From the NCBI GenBank assembly GCA_016584495.1, contig WAID01000001.1, positions 1,054,001 through 1,118,000 on the forward strand: a stretch of DNA of 64,000 nucleotides, read 5' to 3'. This DNA comes from Celoporthe dispersa (Eukaryota; Ascomycota; Sordariomycetes; Diaporthales; Cryphonectriaceae). The notes beneath the pieces are model-generated. The model did no database searches and was not told where the DNA came from. It saw only the letters and a program-made list of their open reading frames with translations. The position numbers and the translations under genes are program-made. Within the stretch, counting starts at the first letter, position 1, and each line of letters starts with the position of its first letter. Below, in pieces: positions 54,406 to 64,000 of the stretch.

Positions 54406-56028
54406 ATGGCCGAAGAGCTCACGGCGGCGCCCGTGCTCTCGACCCCAGAAGACCATCTCTTCGAGTATCAAAAGCCAGACACGACCTCGGTCAACGCACG
54501 GTCGGACGACGAGCTTCGAGAGATCTACGAGGTCGAACGGACCGCGAATGAGTGTCGAGAGGGGGGCAAGAAGAGGATTGCCCTGCAGTTTCCAGATCAT
54601 ATGCTCGGCGACGCACCCAGATTAGTCGAGCTATTACGAAAAGAACTTGATAGAGCAAGGGGAGGAGCCCAGGAGGCAGAGGACACAGCACTCCTGAAGG
54701 AGAGGATATGGATACTTGCGGACACTTCCTACAGCGCATGCTGCGTCGACGAGATTGCTGCCGAACATGTCGATGCCGACGTTGTTGTGCACTATGGCCG
54801 GTCATGTCTGTCTCCGACCTCCAGACTGCCCGTCATCTACGTCTTCACCAGACACAATCTCGACATTGGTGCGACGGTACAGACGTTTGAGGCAGAATTC
54901 CCCGAGAAAGAGGCCAAGGTGGTGCTTATGGCCGACGTCGCGTATCAGGACCACGTGGACGAGCTATACCGGCGCATTCGGGAGAGGGGATACACAGAGT
55001 TGTTGTCGACGAGGATAAAACACAATCCGCTCGGGAGCATACCGAACCGAACCGTCATAAACCCAGGGGAGCAGGAAATGGCTACCGACGAGGTAGAGGG
55101 CATCGACCTGAAGGAATATAGCGTATTCCATGTCTCGTCGCCACCGACCGCGCTCCTACTTGCCCTTTCCTCCCGGGTTGCCTCTCTTCATATCTTCGCG
55201 ACCGCAGACTCTGATTCCGTTTCCTACTACTCTCCGACACGCACCACACGAGGTCTCTTGGGCCGTCGGTATGCCAAGCTTCTCAACCTAACATCAGCTG
55301 GCATAATAGGCATCTTGGTCAATACCTTGTCAGTGGCCAACTATCTGTCATCTATTGATGCCATTCGGAAACAGATAACTGCAGCTGGCAAGAAGAGCTA
55401 TACTGTCGTTGTGGGAAAGTTAAACCCGGCCAAGCTGGCAAATTTCTCCGAGATTGAAGGGTGGGTTATCGTCGGCTGCTGGGAGAGCAGTTTGGTTGAG
55501 GATGACGCCGGTTTCTACCAGCCCGTCCTGACACCATTTGAGCTGGAAGTCGCGCTCATGCCCGACGAGGAAAGAATCTGGGGCTTGAGCTGGTGGGGCG
55601 GGATTGAAAGCGTCAAGGCCGTCGAGGCAGGCGAGTCTAGTGCAGAAGGCGGCCAGAAGCCGGATGAAGCTGCCACTGGAGATAGCGGGGTCGAGGTTGA
55701 TGGGGATGAGTCTGACGTGCCAGTGTTTGATCTGCGGACCGGCAAGCTCGTCTCCTCCGCTCGACCGATGCGCAAGGCCACCCAGCTGGATGAACAAGAT
55801 GCAAGCCAGAGCACACGAAGTGAGTCCGGGGCTCTAGCTCTACGCCCGAAAGCGGAGCTGGCAACAATCAACGGCGTCCTGAGCCCCGGAGCCCAGTATC
55901 TGCGCTCTCAAAGGACATGGCAAGGTCTCGGAAGCGACTTTGACGATGAACGAGCCGCTACGATAGAGCAAGGGAGAGGTGGGATCGCCAGGGGCTATAC
56001 TGTGGGTGAGGATGCGGAAACGAGATGA
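54406..56028 (+). CDS. DPH2: 2-(3-amino-3-carboxypropyl)histidine synthase subunit 2, Dph2
   Basis: With Dph1 forms the radical-SAM-like [4Fe-4S] enzyme that transfers the 3-amino-3-carboxypropyl group to a His of elongation factor 2, the first step of diphthamide synthesis (cytosol). 540 residues, intronless, close to yeast Dph2 in length. ATG at 54406 (GACAACATGGCC) gives MAEELTAAPVLS. Seen: KRIALQFPDHMLGDAPRLVE, the family entry; ILADTSYSACCVDEIAAEHV; DVVVHYGRSCLSPTSRLPV; KYSV-type beta strand YSVFHVSSPPTALLL; LLGRRYAKLLNL; and GWVIVGCWESSL, carrying cluster-associated Cys residues. The C-terminus is low-complexity with AQYLRSQRTWQGLG. Constitutive housekeeping gene. Confidence 0.95.
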   Translation: MAEELTAAPVLSTPEDHLFEYQKPDTTSVNARSDDELREIYEVERTANECREGGKKRIALQFPDHMLGDAPRLVELLRKELDRARGGAQEAEDTALLKERIWILADTSYSACCVDEIAAEHVDADVVVHYGRSCLSPTSRLPVIYVFTRHNLDIGATVQTFEAEFPEKEAKVVLMADVAYQDHVDELYRRIRERGYTELLSTRIKHNPLGSIPNRTVINPGEQEMATDEVEGIDLKEYSVFHVSSPPTALLLALSSRVASLHIFATADSDSVSYYSPTRTTRGLLGRRYAKLLNLTSAGIIGILVNTLSVANYLSSIDAIRKQITAAGKKSYTVVVGKLNPAKLANFSEIEGWVIVGCWESSLVEDDAGFYQPVLTPFELEVALMPDEERIWGLSWWGGIESVKAVEAGESSAEGGQKPDEAATGDSGVEVDGDESDVPVFDLRTGKLVSSARPMRKATQLDEQDASQSTRSESGALALRPKAELATINGVLSPGAQYLRSQRTWQGLGSDFDDERAATIEQGRGGIARGYTVGEDAETR

Positions 56029-57771
56029 CATGGCAATACCCGATAACAACCACCCGAGTCACTCATGTTATCCTATCATTTGCACCAAATACCACGAGTC
56101 GCACAGAGGCTACCTCGTCCAAATTGCCTTTGGACGCCTCAGAGAGCGTGCTCATAGGAGGGCCAAGCCTGATAAAACTAAAGTTGGACTACCAAGCTGG
56201 TCTCTGCACACCATTGCCCTGGCGGCGTCACCTCTTGGGGAAGCGAGGGCGCCGACAAAGCAACCCACCTACAGGGTAGAGACGAAGTTGGCCCAGAGGT
56301 TCTGCTCCACGAGGGAGTTTGGCGTGTCGATCTAATACGCGCGCGCGCGCGAGAGAGAGAGACAGAGACACTACGCCTTACATGCTGGCGTCTTGCACCA
56401 ACACGGCTTCATTCCCCGTGATGCCAATGCAACCATCATCGACAGATGCCGCTGCCTTCGGATGAATTTCCGAGATGGACTTGGCTGTTGCTTGCCTTAG
56501 CGCGAAGACCAGACAACTACATGGCTATCGATCATCCTGGAAGCTGCTTGGGATCGTCTGCGTATTGTGCGGTGGTGGGCGCAGCTGTATGTGCTTTGGT
56601 AGGGCGTGACAAATTACAGGCGCATATTGTAGGCCACGGTCACAACCCCTCCACCTCGCTTTGGGCGCTGGGGGCTCGACACGAAGCCTATTCTCGTCCT
56701 AGCTGCAGCATTCAGACTGTTTAATGTCCGTTCTGTAAGGCATATTCACAGTCGTTGTGGCACTGACCTTATTCCATGATTTCAAACAATGTTGCGTGGC
56801 GGTCATGGCGCTGGTGATTGCTGTCTAGGTCCTCGCATCTTCTGCTTAAGCAGGTTATTTGATGTACGTGTCGCTCGCTAGAAGTCATGTGCGAGGCCAC
56901 CTACACTACCTTTTCCAGATAGCTTCAACCAGTCCGGGCTTAGCTATTCTTCCCTCAATCATTCATTCGTTCGTTCATTCCTTCTGTAATGCAGCCCTCA
57001 ATATAGTCTCTTTCCATGCTTAACTTACAGACCTGCCCGGCCTTACCCAGAGTGCGGGTGAGTCTACTTAGACCTCGACCACTGGGCCCGTTGAGTCAAA
57101 TCCGGGGAAGCGGGGGAATTACCTATCAACTATCACATGCCGACTGTTCTACAAGGAACTTTGACAGATCACACGACCCTAAAAATTCCACCCAAGTACT
57201 ATCTCTTGCTACATGTATTGTCGTATAATATATTGGACTACTCCGTACTCCGTCCTGCTAACAGCTTGCTCCGTCCACGACCCATCGGGCCGTTGCGGAC
57301 CGAGTGTCGTTCAACACTTTTTTGCTAGGCATGCTGAGATCTCTTCAATATCACACTCCTCGCACTATGGCTACTATAATGATGATATCTCTAAAGGTTA
57401 GTCAGTATAAGTACTAGATCCTCTCAAGCTGTACCGCTGACTATATATCACTGCAGAAAGTCTGTACTCATAATACGAGTCAGTATATGTTGGCGGATGG
57501 ACAAAAAGAGCTGGAAAGCGGTACTCAGGCTAGCCATTGGTTTATCCACGAATGAAATCAGAGCCCTCTTGCATCTCGGTCCCCCGCACGGCACAAGCTT
57601 GTTACACACGGCATACCTTCGCATGAGGCTCTCGTCCTCGGAACGAAAGGATTGGGAGGTGATACGAAGTGTCCCGAGCACACTCCCTTCGGAAATTTTA
57701 GTTTTTCAGTCTGGATTACACCCCCGGCTACCAACATCTAATTAAGAAGCACAAGCACAGAGACAGCCAGC
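56029..57771. other. Intergenic region
   Basis: About 1.74 kb. Contains the (GC)n(GA)n tract at 56338 and two loosely similar stretches near 57062 and 57268 (both read LLRPRP(L/I)GPL in one frame), which might be a diverged duplication. The 82-codon frame at 57497-57745 (+) is not convincing. Promoter of the BNR_4 gene at the right end. Confidence 0.45.
56338..56370. repeat. (CG)n-(GA)n compound microsatellite
   Basis: About seven CG units followed by a GA run with one interruption, 310 bp past the DPH2 stop. The CG part is another alternating purine-pyrimidine tract. Confidence 0.9.
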
Positions 57772-59237
57772 ATGCTAAATGAGCCTACCGTTACAGTCCT
57801 TGGCCCGGATCCAGCACACCGGGTGCATGCGATAAATGGCTATGCATTTCAGCAGGATGCCCTCACTTCCTTCAATGGCTGGCAGTATGCTGTGTTTTAC
57901 AGCAGTAAAGGATCGGAGGCCCCAGAGCCCCTCTTTGTTCATCTTTCGCGGAGATGTCTGCCTGACGGGCCATGGGAAACGATTGTGTTTGAGGACTACC
58001 CTCAAAAGACGGACGATGGCCACAACACAATTCAGATAGGCATATGCCATGAGGATGGAACTATTCATCTCTCATATGATCATCATTGTGATGTGTAAGC
58101 AAAGTCTCAGGGCATACCTCGTTGCCTTCTTCCGCAATTCTGACCAGCTCAAAGTCTTCGATATCGACACTCAGTGCGACGACTGGCCCAAGACCCTACA
58201 GCCTACAAATGGAGCGCCTCTCTCTTCACCCCGACCCTGGACTACCTCCCAGGCCTCCCAAGCGGCCACAAGCACTTCAGCTACGTGACTTACCCGCGCC
58301 TCGGCAACCTAGGTCCAGGCGTGCTGTTCATGTCCCTTCGCGACGGCAAGGCCGGGCTCGGCTCAGACCATCTGTATTTATATCGCTCTGAGACTGGGTT
58401 CTGGGAATTCGTCGGCACGCCGCTGACGGGCGTCGACAGCAACCCTTACGTGCATGGCTGGGACTTCCGCGACGGCAAGCTGCACATCACTTGGGTGTAC
58501 CGCGGTTTCGTCTGGTACGAGGGATGGGACGACCTAGCCGACACGAAGCACAAGCAGCAGGCTGGGCCGAACGGGGCTGAGAATAATCACAACATCTGCT
58601 ATGCTTATTCTGAGGACCTGGGATACACGTGGCGAAATGGCAAGGGAGATGTCATTGCGGATCTGAAGCAGGGTCAGACAATCAAGAATGATGCGGAGGG
58701 CATCGTGGCTTTCAAGATTCCCAAGGGGAGCGGGCTGATGAACCAAGAGTCGCAGGTGGTTGATCACGATGGGGGCGTGCATGTCTTGAATAGGGACGTG
58801 TTGGATGGGAGTAATATGTGGAAACATTATTACCTCTCTCCCACAGGTACGTACCTTTCTCTGGCCTTGTCATATCAGGTGTAGCTTGCGAGATGATTCC
58901 GTGACTGACCTCAATTAATCAAAAAGGAAACTGGATCTCGAGGCCCATACGACCCATTGATGGACCCAGGCGAGGCAGACTAGCCATCACCAGAGACAAC
59001 GACCTGCTATTTATTCTGCCAGAGACGACGACGCCCACGGTGACGATTATCCGAGCGTTGAAAGGGGACTCGTACGGGAGCTACCAAGAAATCTGGGCAG
59101 GGAAAGGACTCACAGGCGAGCCACTGATCGACAGTCCCAGGCTGGATGCGGATAATGTGCTGTCGCTGTTCATCAGGAAAAACTCTGGCGAGTCCGAAGG
59201 CAAGCGAGACGTAGCTGTGCTGGACTTTGACATTTGA
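57772..59237 (+). CDS. BNR_4-type protein (BNR repeat-containing family member)
   Basis: Predicted beta-propeller protein of the family annotated as BNR repeat-containing family member, often found among carbohydrate-active or saccharide-binding proteins. Exons: 57772-58094, 58155-58846 and 58927-59237; 441 residues with closed phases. Intron 1 uses branch CTGAC and acceptor AAAG, which joins HHCDV to LRYRHSVRRLAQDPTAYKW. Seen: QIGICHEDGTIHLSYDHHCD; YLPGLPSGHKHFSYVTYPR; FMSLRDGKAGLGSDHLYLYR; GWDFRDGKLHITWVYR; NHNICYAYSEDLGYTWRNG, an Asp-box-like S.D.G.TW; and ESQVVDHDGGVHVLNRD. No signal peptide is seen at the chosen start. Activity is unknown. Confidence 0.85.
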
Positions 59238-59842
59238 GTGTCTTTTTTGACTAGCCGACTTGTGGGCCGTTCTGATCTCGAGGGGGCCTGGAGTCAGCGT
59301 GCAGGATTTAGAGCCGGAAACTTAGCACAATAAGAGCCGCCCTCTCTTGCAGATTGTTGGCTAGAACCTTTTGTAGAGAAAGATGGGTTTCGGGTGGAGG
59401 GGAGGGGGACTGCGGTGTGAACAGATTAGTAGCCGACTTTACGAGGCGCATTTCTACGCCAACTTAACTGAGGAGAACCTGTTGCTTCTAAAAAGAAACC
59501 ATTTATGGAGTTCGTATTCGTCGGTGGTTTTTTTATTACGACTGACAGAGCCCATGTATATTGTAGATGATGTCTGAAGTCAAAGTCCGAGTAGCAATCA
59601 ACACGACTTGACATTTAACAGTCTGCATGTACAGAGCTGTAATTATCGAATTGTCACTTCATGGCTATATAAACAATACCCTGGTGGCTAGAGTATTCTC
59701 GAGACAATAAACAAGAGTTGCGAACTCTCCCCCAAAGCTCGGCCAGGGTGCATGTGATCCTTCAGACATTTTCCGTGCATGGCTGAATATCTTTCTTCAT
59801 GATTCCCTAGGTATGATTAGAGTAGACCTACGCCTCCAGCCT
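59238..59842. other. Convergent intergenic region
   Basis: 605 bp between the stops of the BNR_4 and hemerythrin genes. It should hold both 3' UTRs. No gene was seen. Confidence 0.5.
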
Positions 59843-60801
59843 TCACCCCTGTTGGCCTGGCCCAAAGGCCAGTGGGCGAGGTTGGCCCCAGAAATCGCAA
59901 GGGTTAAAACGCCATGCTCCATTGCCAACAGCAAGGGCATATTTAAAGACATAAGGCAGGACCGAAGGGAGCGGAGGGAATTCATTTCCGCCCTCGTAGG
60001 TCTTGTCGGCGCATCCGAGTACGCAAGGGAAGATATTAGCCTATTCCATGTCAGTGACACAATCCCACATATCAGAATCATCCTCTTCTTCATAAACAGG
60101 TCGGGTGAGGAGAATCCATCTTACCAAGCTGCTAAGACTGGTGCTCCTCTTGGCGATCGCCTCACCCTGATCCCAGATCCTCCTCAGCCCAGCGCTGTCC
60201 AGGTCTTTCATAGACAGAAGGGCATCTATTTCGGCATACAGATGATCCGTCAGCTCTTTGCTGAACGAGTCGACGATCTCCTTCATACCGCCGGGCCCAA
60301 GCCAGCGGTAATCCTGCGGCCGCGTTGACTGTGCGTATTCCACCAGCCGTTCCATGCCGCCGTGGAATAGCTCGTGTTGGTGTTTGGAATCGTTCATTAG
60401 ACCAGGCTTGCCGGCGAGTTTCTCAATCTCGGGGAAGATGAAGGACTCCTCGGTGTCGTGGTGGTGCTCGACCATCTTGACCCAGGACACGGTGTAGGAG
60501 AAGAGGTCTTTGACGTCCTTCTCGTTGTAAGCTTCGTCGGTGCTTAGCTTGACATATGGCGCTTGCTGCACGATAGCGTTCAGGCCGCGGATGACCACGT
60601 TGTGTACATGGACCATCTCCGATGCGGCGTGAACATATGAATGCTTCTCATCCTGGGATTATAGCTGACTGTTAGGTCTCATCTCCTCAGTCCTCATCTC
60701 TCCATTATCGTACGTACTGCGATCTCAGGCCGCTTGGATGGTGTCGTGATGAGATGAAAGGGCTCATCGGCCCATGGGGCATCTGAGGGCTTGGTCGTCA
60801 T
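59843..60801 (-). CDS. Hemerythrin-like domain protein (269 aa)
   Basis: Predicted four-helix-bundle protein with a His/Glu/Asp di-iron site; fungal members are largely uncharacterised, with oxygen, NO or iron sensing proposed for relatives. Exons: 60718-60801, 60125-60652 and 59843-60040; introns of 65 and 84 nt with CTAAC and CTGAC branches. Seen: MVHVHNVVIRGLNAIV (first His helix), WVKMVEHHHDTEESFIFPEIE (HxxxE), KHQHELFHGGMERLVEYA, and FSKELTDHLYAEIDALLSM (HxxxD/E). The last exon adds CVLGCADKTYEGGNEFPPLP and WRFNPCDFWGQPRPLAF, which I associate with the conserved tail of fungal hemerythrin-domain proteins. Reading through intron 2 would instead end the protein early at 60041. No signal peptide. 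Confidence 0.88.
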
Positions 60802-62020
60802 GGTGTGAATGCTGCTCCCAGGCTGAATAGGTGTTGAAGCTGTTCCATCCTCTTGCGACACGGAGACAGGTCTGATACCTGATCTATATAAATATTTCAC
60901 CAATCCTGATTAACCAAAGATAGGGGGCTCACAGTGGGATCATAAATTTCCGAGTGCCACGTGGAGGCTACTGTACTCATAAGGCACATACACACGTACG
61001 GGCGGTCCACAACGTATGGCTTTGCCCCATCTCAGTTAACATGGAGCAAGATCCTACAGATTAGATCGGCGAATCAAGGTACGGATATTGACAAGGAATG
61101 ACGGTCTGAACGGGCTGGGATGCAGCCTTCCTGTCAGCTCATCTCCAGCTGACGAACTCCACCAGCAGGGACTTTAGCCACTTGTTCGTTCCATCAGCAC
61201 TGCGTTCTCGCTGCTCTAATTATGGTAGGTGGTGCTGATATTTGCTTACGGATGCGAAGCATGAGCCTGCTCCTAGGGACACAACAGCGACTAATCCGGT
61301 CTGAACTCATGTAGGCTAATTACCAACCGTGCCATACATAAGTCGACCCTATGTAGAAGCCGTCGCCTTGAGAGCCACCTTGTCGAATCATTGTAAAAAG
61401 TAGTAACCTTGCCATAGTCATAGTAGGGTCAGGAACATGCCTCTTCCGTCAGTTTTCAAGATGAGTAGACTATTATATAGTCGTACCGTATATTCTGCTG
61501 TGCCAGAAGAGTAAGTTGTTACTTAGGTAGGCAGCATGATTTGAAGTTTAGGGGGGAAAAGTTACTTAAGAGTTGGGCTGCACGTAAGTCGAACTTAAGC
61601 TGAGGTTACCGTATTGCATAGCGGAGCCGAAGTGCAGCAAACCCAGAGACAGGATCATGCTTCATATTATATAAATCACAGCAGTGGTGTGGACGTCCAA
61701 TGCATAATGATGTGACCATAAACACTGCCATAGAGCGACTGCGGAACCAAATCTACTATGTACATCCAGCCCGAGGATGACAGATTTCTCCGACTGCTGA
61801 CAACCCACAGCAAATGCCGTGGATCCGCTGCCGTAACCGGCTGTGAGACTCGCAAGCGACCGCCCCTGCGCCATCGTGATTCGCGGCCCTCCATTCCGGC
61901 TCCGCACAGAAGCTTTTTTCTCCCTTTTATGGAGAGGTGTACTGAGGTGCGACAAAATCAACCACCAGAAGACCAGCCCCGCCAAGCCTGCACCCAACGA
62001 GCGACTCCTCGATAGCCATT
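60802..62020. promoter_or_regulatory. Divergent promoter region of hemerythrin and MFS genes
   Basis: 1.2 kb between divergent starts. Near 60890 a TATATAAATA motif on the plus strand (TATTTATATA on minus) is well placed for the hemerythrin gene. Stretches near 61430-61560 are AT-rich. No other gene was seen. Confidence 0.45.
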
Positions 62021-63976
62021 ATGGGCTCGACCTCGAACGATGCGTCCGGGAACCCTCCGGCCGTAGCAAACTTGAACTATGCCGAGCCTGGTCCCAACAC
62101 GGTCGAGGTCGTGGTTGGCAGTGATGACCCCAATACGCCAGAACGGGGCGAGGTCAATAAAGATCGGTCACGTCTTGAGATGATCGTCATGATGACCACA
62201 CTATGTGTAAGTTGTCCTCGCACACAGTCTTGTTGGCAATCCTAAGATGTTGGCTTGACAGATGGCCGTTTTCCTGGCCGCCCTCGACATAACCATCGTG
62301 ACCACGGCGCTACCAACAATTGCGAACCACTTCCATTCGACATCAGCCTTTACCTGGGTCGGCGCAGCGTTTATGCTGTCAGGGGCCGTTGTGGCTCCGA
62401 TCTGGGCTAAACTGAGTGATATTTGGGGCCGAAAATCTATCCTTCTCGCTGCAGTCGCCATTTTTCTTTCTGGGCAGTGCGTTATGCGCAACTGCTGTGA
62501 GTTTGCCGATGCTTTTGATCGGGAGAGTCACGCAGGGTGTGCCCGCCGGTGGTATCGTCTCCTTGGTCAACATTGTAGTTGGAGACCTCTTCTCTCCAAG
62601 GTGAGCCCGCACTTGGATGTGGTAATTAAGAATTCTCACGGGCCGAGACTGACTTGGGTTACCTTCAAGGGAGCGGGGCAAATACTATGCCATCACGGGT
62701 GTTGTTTGGAGTGTTGCAAACACACTCGGACCACTAATAGGAGGTGGTCTGACTGAAGGCGCATCGTGGAGGTGGTGTTTCTACATCAACCGTGAGCACT
62801 TCTTTAACTACCACACAGTTCCACCCTTGAGATTGTATGGCTAACCAGCAACAACAATCAGTCCCAATCTCTGGAGCGACTTTCATCGTGATTGCTTACA
62901 TGCTGAAGCTGGAGACTCCTCACACCCCAATGATGTCCGGCCTCAAGGCCATCGACTGGGCTGGTACCATCACACTTGTCGGGGGCCTTCTGATGTTCCT
63001 TTTAGGGCTCGAGTTCGGCGGAACCAGTTACTCTTGGTCCTCAGTGACAGTCATCTGCCTGTTGGTCTTTGGCCTCGCCGTCCTCGCGGCATTCATCGCC
63101 ATCGAGTGGCATTTCGCTCGAAACCCTATCGTTCCGGCCCACCTGTACGCCAACGTGCACAATTTCGCCATCCTCGTCATTGACCTGTTTCATGGCGTGG
63201 CTGTGACAGAAAACACTTATTTCTTACCACTCTATTGTCAATCTGTCCTCGGCGCCTCGCCACTCCTCTCCGGCGTACTTATACTGCCATTCGCCTTGGC
63301 CTTGTCTATAGGCCAGGTGGGTGCCAATAACTACGTCAAGAAGAAGGGTCGCTACCTCGACTGCATTTATCTTGGGTTCTCTTTTATGATCCTCGGTCTT
63401 GGGCTGTTCTATAACCTCCCCGACTCGAGAATGTGGCCCAAGATCATCATCTACCAGCTCATCACCGGCTTCGGTATCGGGTGCCTCTTCCAGCCTCCCC
63501 CTGATCGCCCTGCAGGGAAAACCTCTCGGCCCAGGACAACGCCGCGGCGACGGCTCTCCTTCTTTCTCGTCCGAACTGTTGCAAATGCCATCGGCGTTGT
63601 CATCGGCTCGGCAACCTTTGCAAACAAGATGGACGCTCAGCAGGGAATGCTTGTCAAGCTGCTGGGAGCATCGACCGCCCAGCTCTTCTCCGGCGCGAGC
63701 GCGCAGGCGAATGTCCTCAAGATTGGGACCCTGAGCAGCTCACAGCGGAGTATCGTCCGCCAGGTGTATTGGATGGCCGTGAGGAACATCTGGGTCGTCG
63801 CGGTGTGTTTCGCTGGCGCAGGACTACTGTTTGGCATGCTCATCCGCCACAATCAACTTGAGACAACCCATGTGGAGGTTAAAATGGGACTGGCCGGAGA
63901 GGAGGCGCGAAGAAAAATATTGATGGAGTGGAGGGCAGGCAGGCAGCAAAATGCCACTGAGGTCACTGCCGTATGA
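62021..63976 (+). CDS. MFS drug:H+ antiporter, DHA2-type (14 TMS class)
   Basis: Predicted plasma-membrane exporter of toxins or drugs. Exons: 62021-62206, 62262-62600, 62670-62791 and 62862-63976; about 586 residues. Seen: an acidic cytosolic N-terminus, then VFLAALDITIVTTALPTIA (TM1), the motif-A-like AKLSDIWGRKSILLAA, LIGRVTQGVPAGGIVSLVN, and GVVWSVANTLGPLIGGGLT with motif C character. ENTYFLPLYCQSVLGASPLL and a last TM near 63785-63840 follow. Oddities: exon 2 needs one base fewer in the T5 run at 62461-62465 to join LLAAVAIF to LGSALCATAV. Within exon 4, three apparent one-base insertions between 63497 and 63567 scramble about 25 residues of a conserved loop and then restore the frame. 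Sequence error is likelier than pseudogene. Confidence 0.9.
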
Positions 63977-64000
63977 TGTGGGATATGATCAGCATTTAAT

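Noticed and set aside
57062..57300. Diverged direct duplication (LLRPRPLGPL / LLRPRPIGPL)
   Set aside because: Similarity is short and imperfect; could be chance. Left as a remark only.

Overview
This 64-kb window is nuclear DNA of a filamentous ascomycete (Pezizomycotina, most likely a Sordariomycete). The evidence is short introns (about 50-190 nt) with GT(A/G)NGT donors, CTNAC branch sites and (C/T)AG acceptors, GC-biased third codon positions in strongly expressed genes, CT-rich leaders, and the gene content: RPB1, Ssb-type Hsp70, RSC4, CKS1, ERO1, USB1, a Pal1-family gene and DPH2. Gene models below were assembled by hand from open frames, splice signals and phase bookkeeping. No alignment or RNA evidence was available.

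Layout. 1-4078 is the 3' three-quarters of RPB1 (+), entering from outside the window. 4079-21100 is nearly empty: about 17 kb of unique-looking, microsatellite-rich DNA with one supportable very small gene (11248-11397, -), then a small Ser/Ala-rich protein gene with a long leader (21101-21358, +). 21359-27010 is again mostly non-coding, with a doubtful, possibly degenerate minus-strand locus at 24.1-26.4 kb. A dense housekeeping block follows: an F-box-like gene (27011-27940, -), the ribosome-associated Hsp70 SSB (28913-31377, -), the RSC4 bromodomain protein (32286-35236, -) and, divergent from it, CKS1 (36212-36800, +). A DOPA-dioxygenase-like gene and an FAD hydroxylase (37869-40683, both -) could be a small aromatic-metabolism pair. 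After an AT-richer stretch with an ankyrin relic come ERO1 (+), USB1 (-), a Pal1-like gene (+), an intronless alpha/beta-hydrolase (+), a HET-s-like prion-motif fragment (+), an uncharacterised 446-residue protein (-), DPH2 (+), a BNR_4-type gene (+), a hemerythrin-domain gene (-) and a DHA2-type MFS exporter (+) that ends just before the right edge.

Main points for a reader. (1) 51934-52299 encodes two pseudo-repeats that resemble the HET-s amyloid motif, with no room upstream for a HeLo domain; it lies between an alpha/beta-hydrolase and an unknown gene. (2) Several conserved genes (SSB, RSC4, MFS) each need one or more single-base corrections in or near short homopolymers, which points to assembly indels rather than to decay of essential genes. 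(3) Splice-aware models change protein ends: RPB1 gains a terminal YSPTSPSNN, ERO1 gains a signal peptide and a C-terminal RDEL, and the hemerythrin protein gains a conserved 66-codon last exon.
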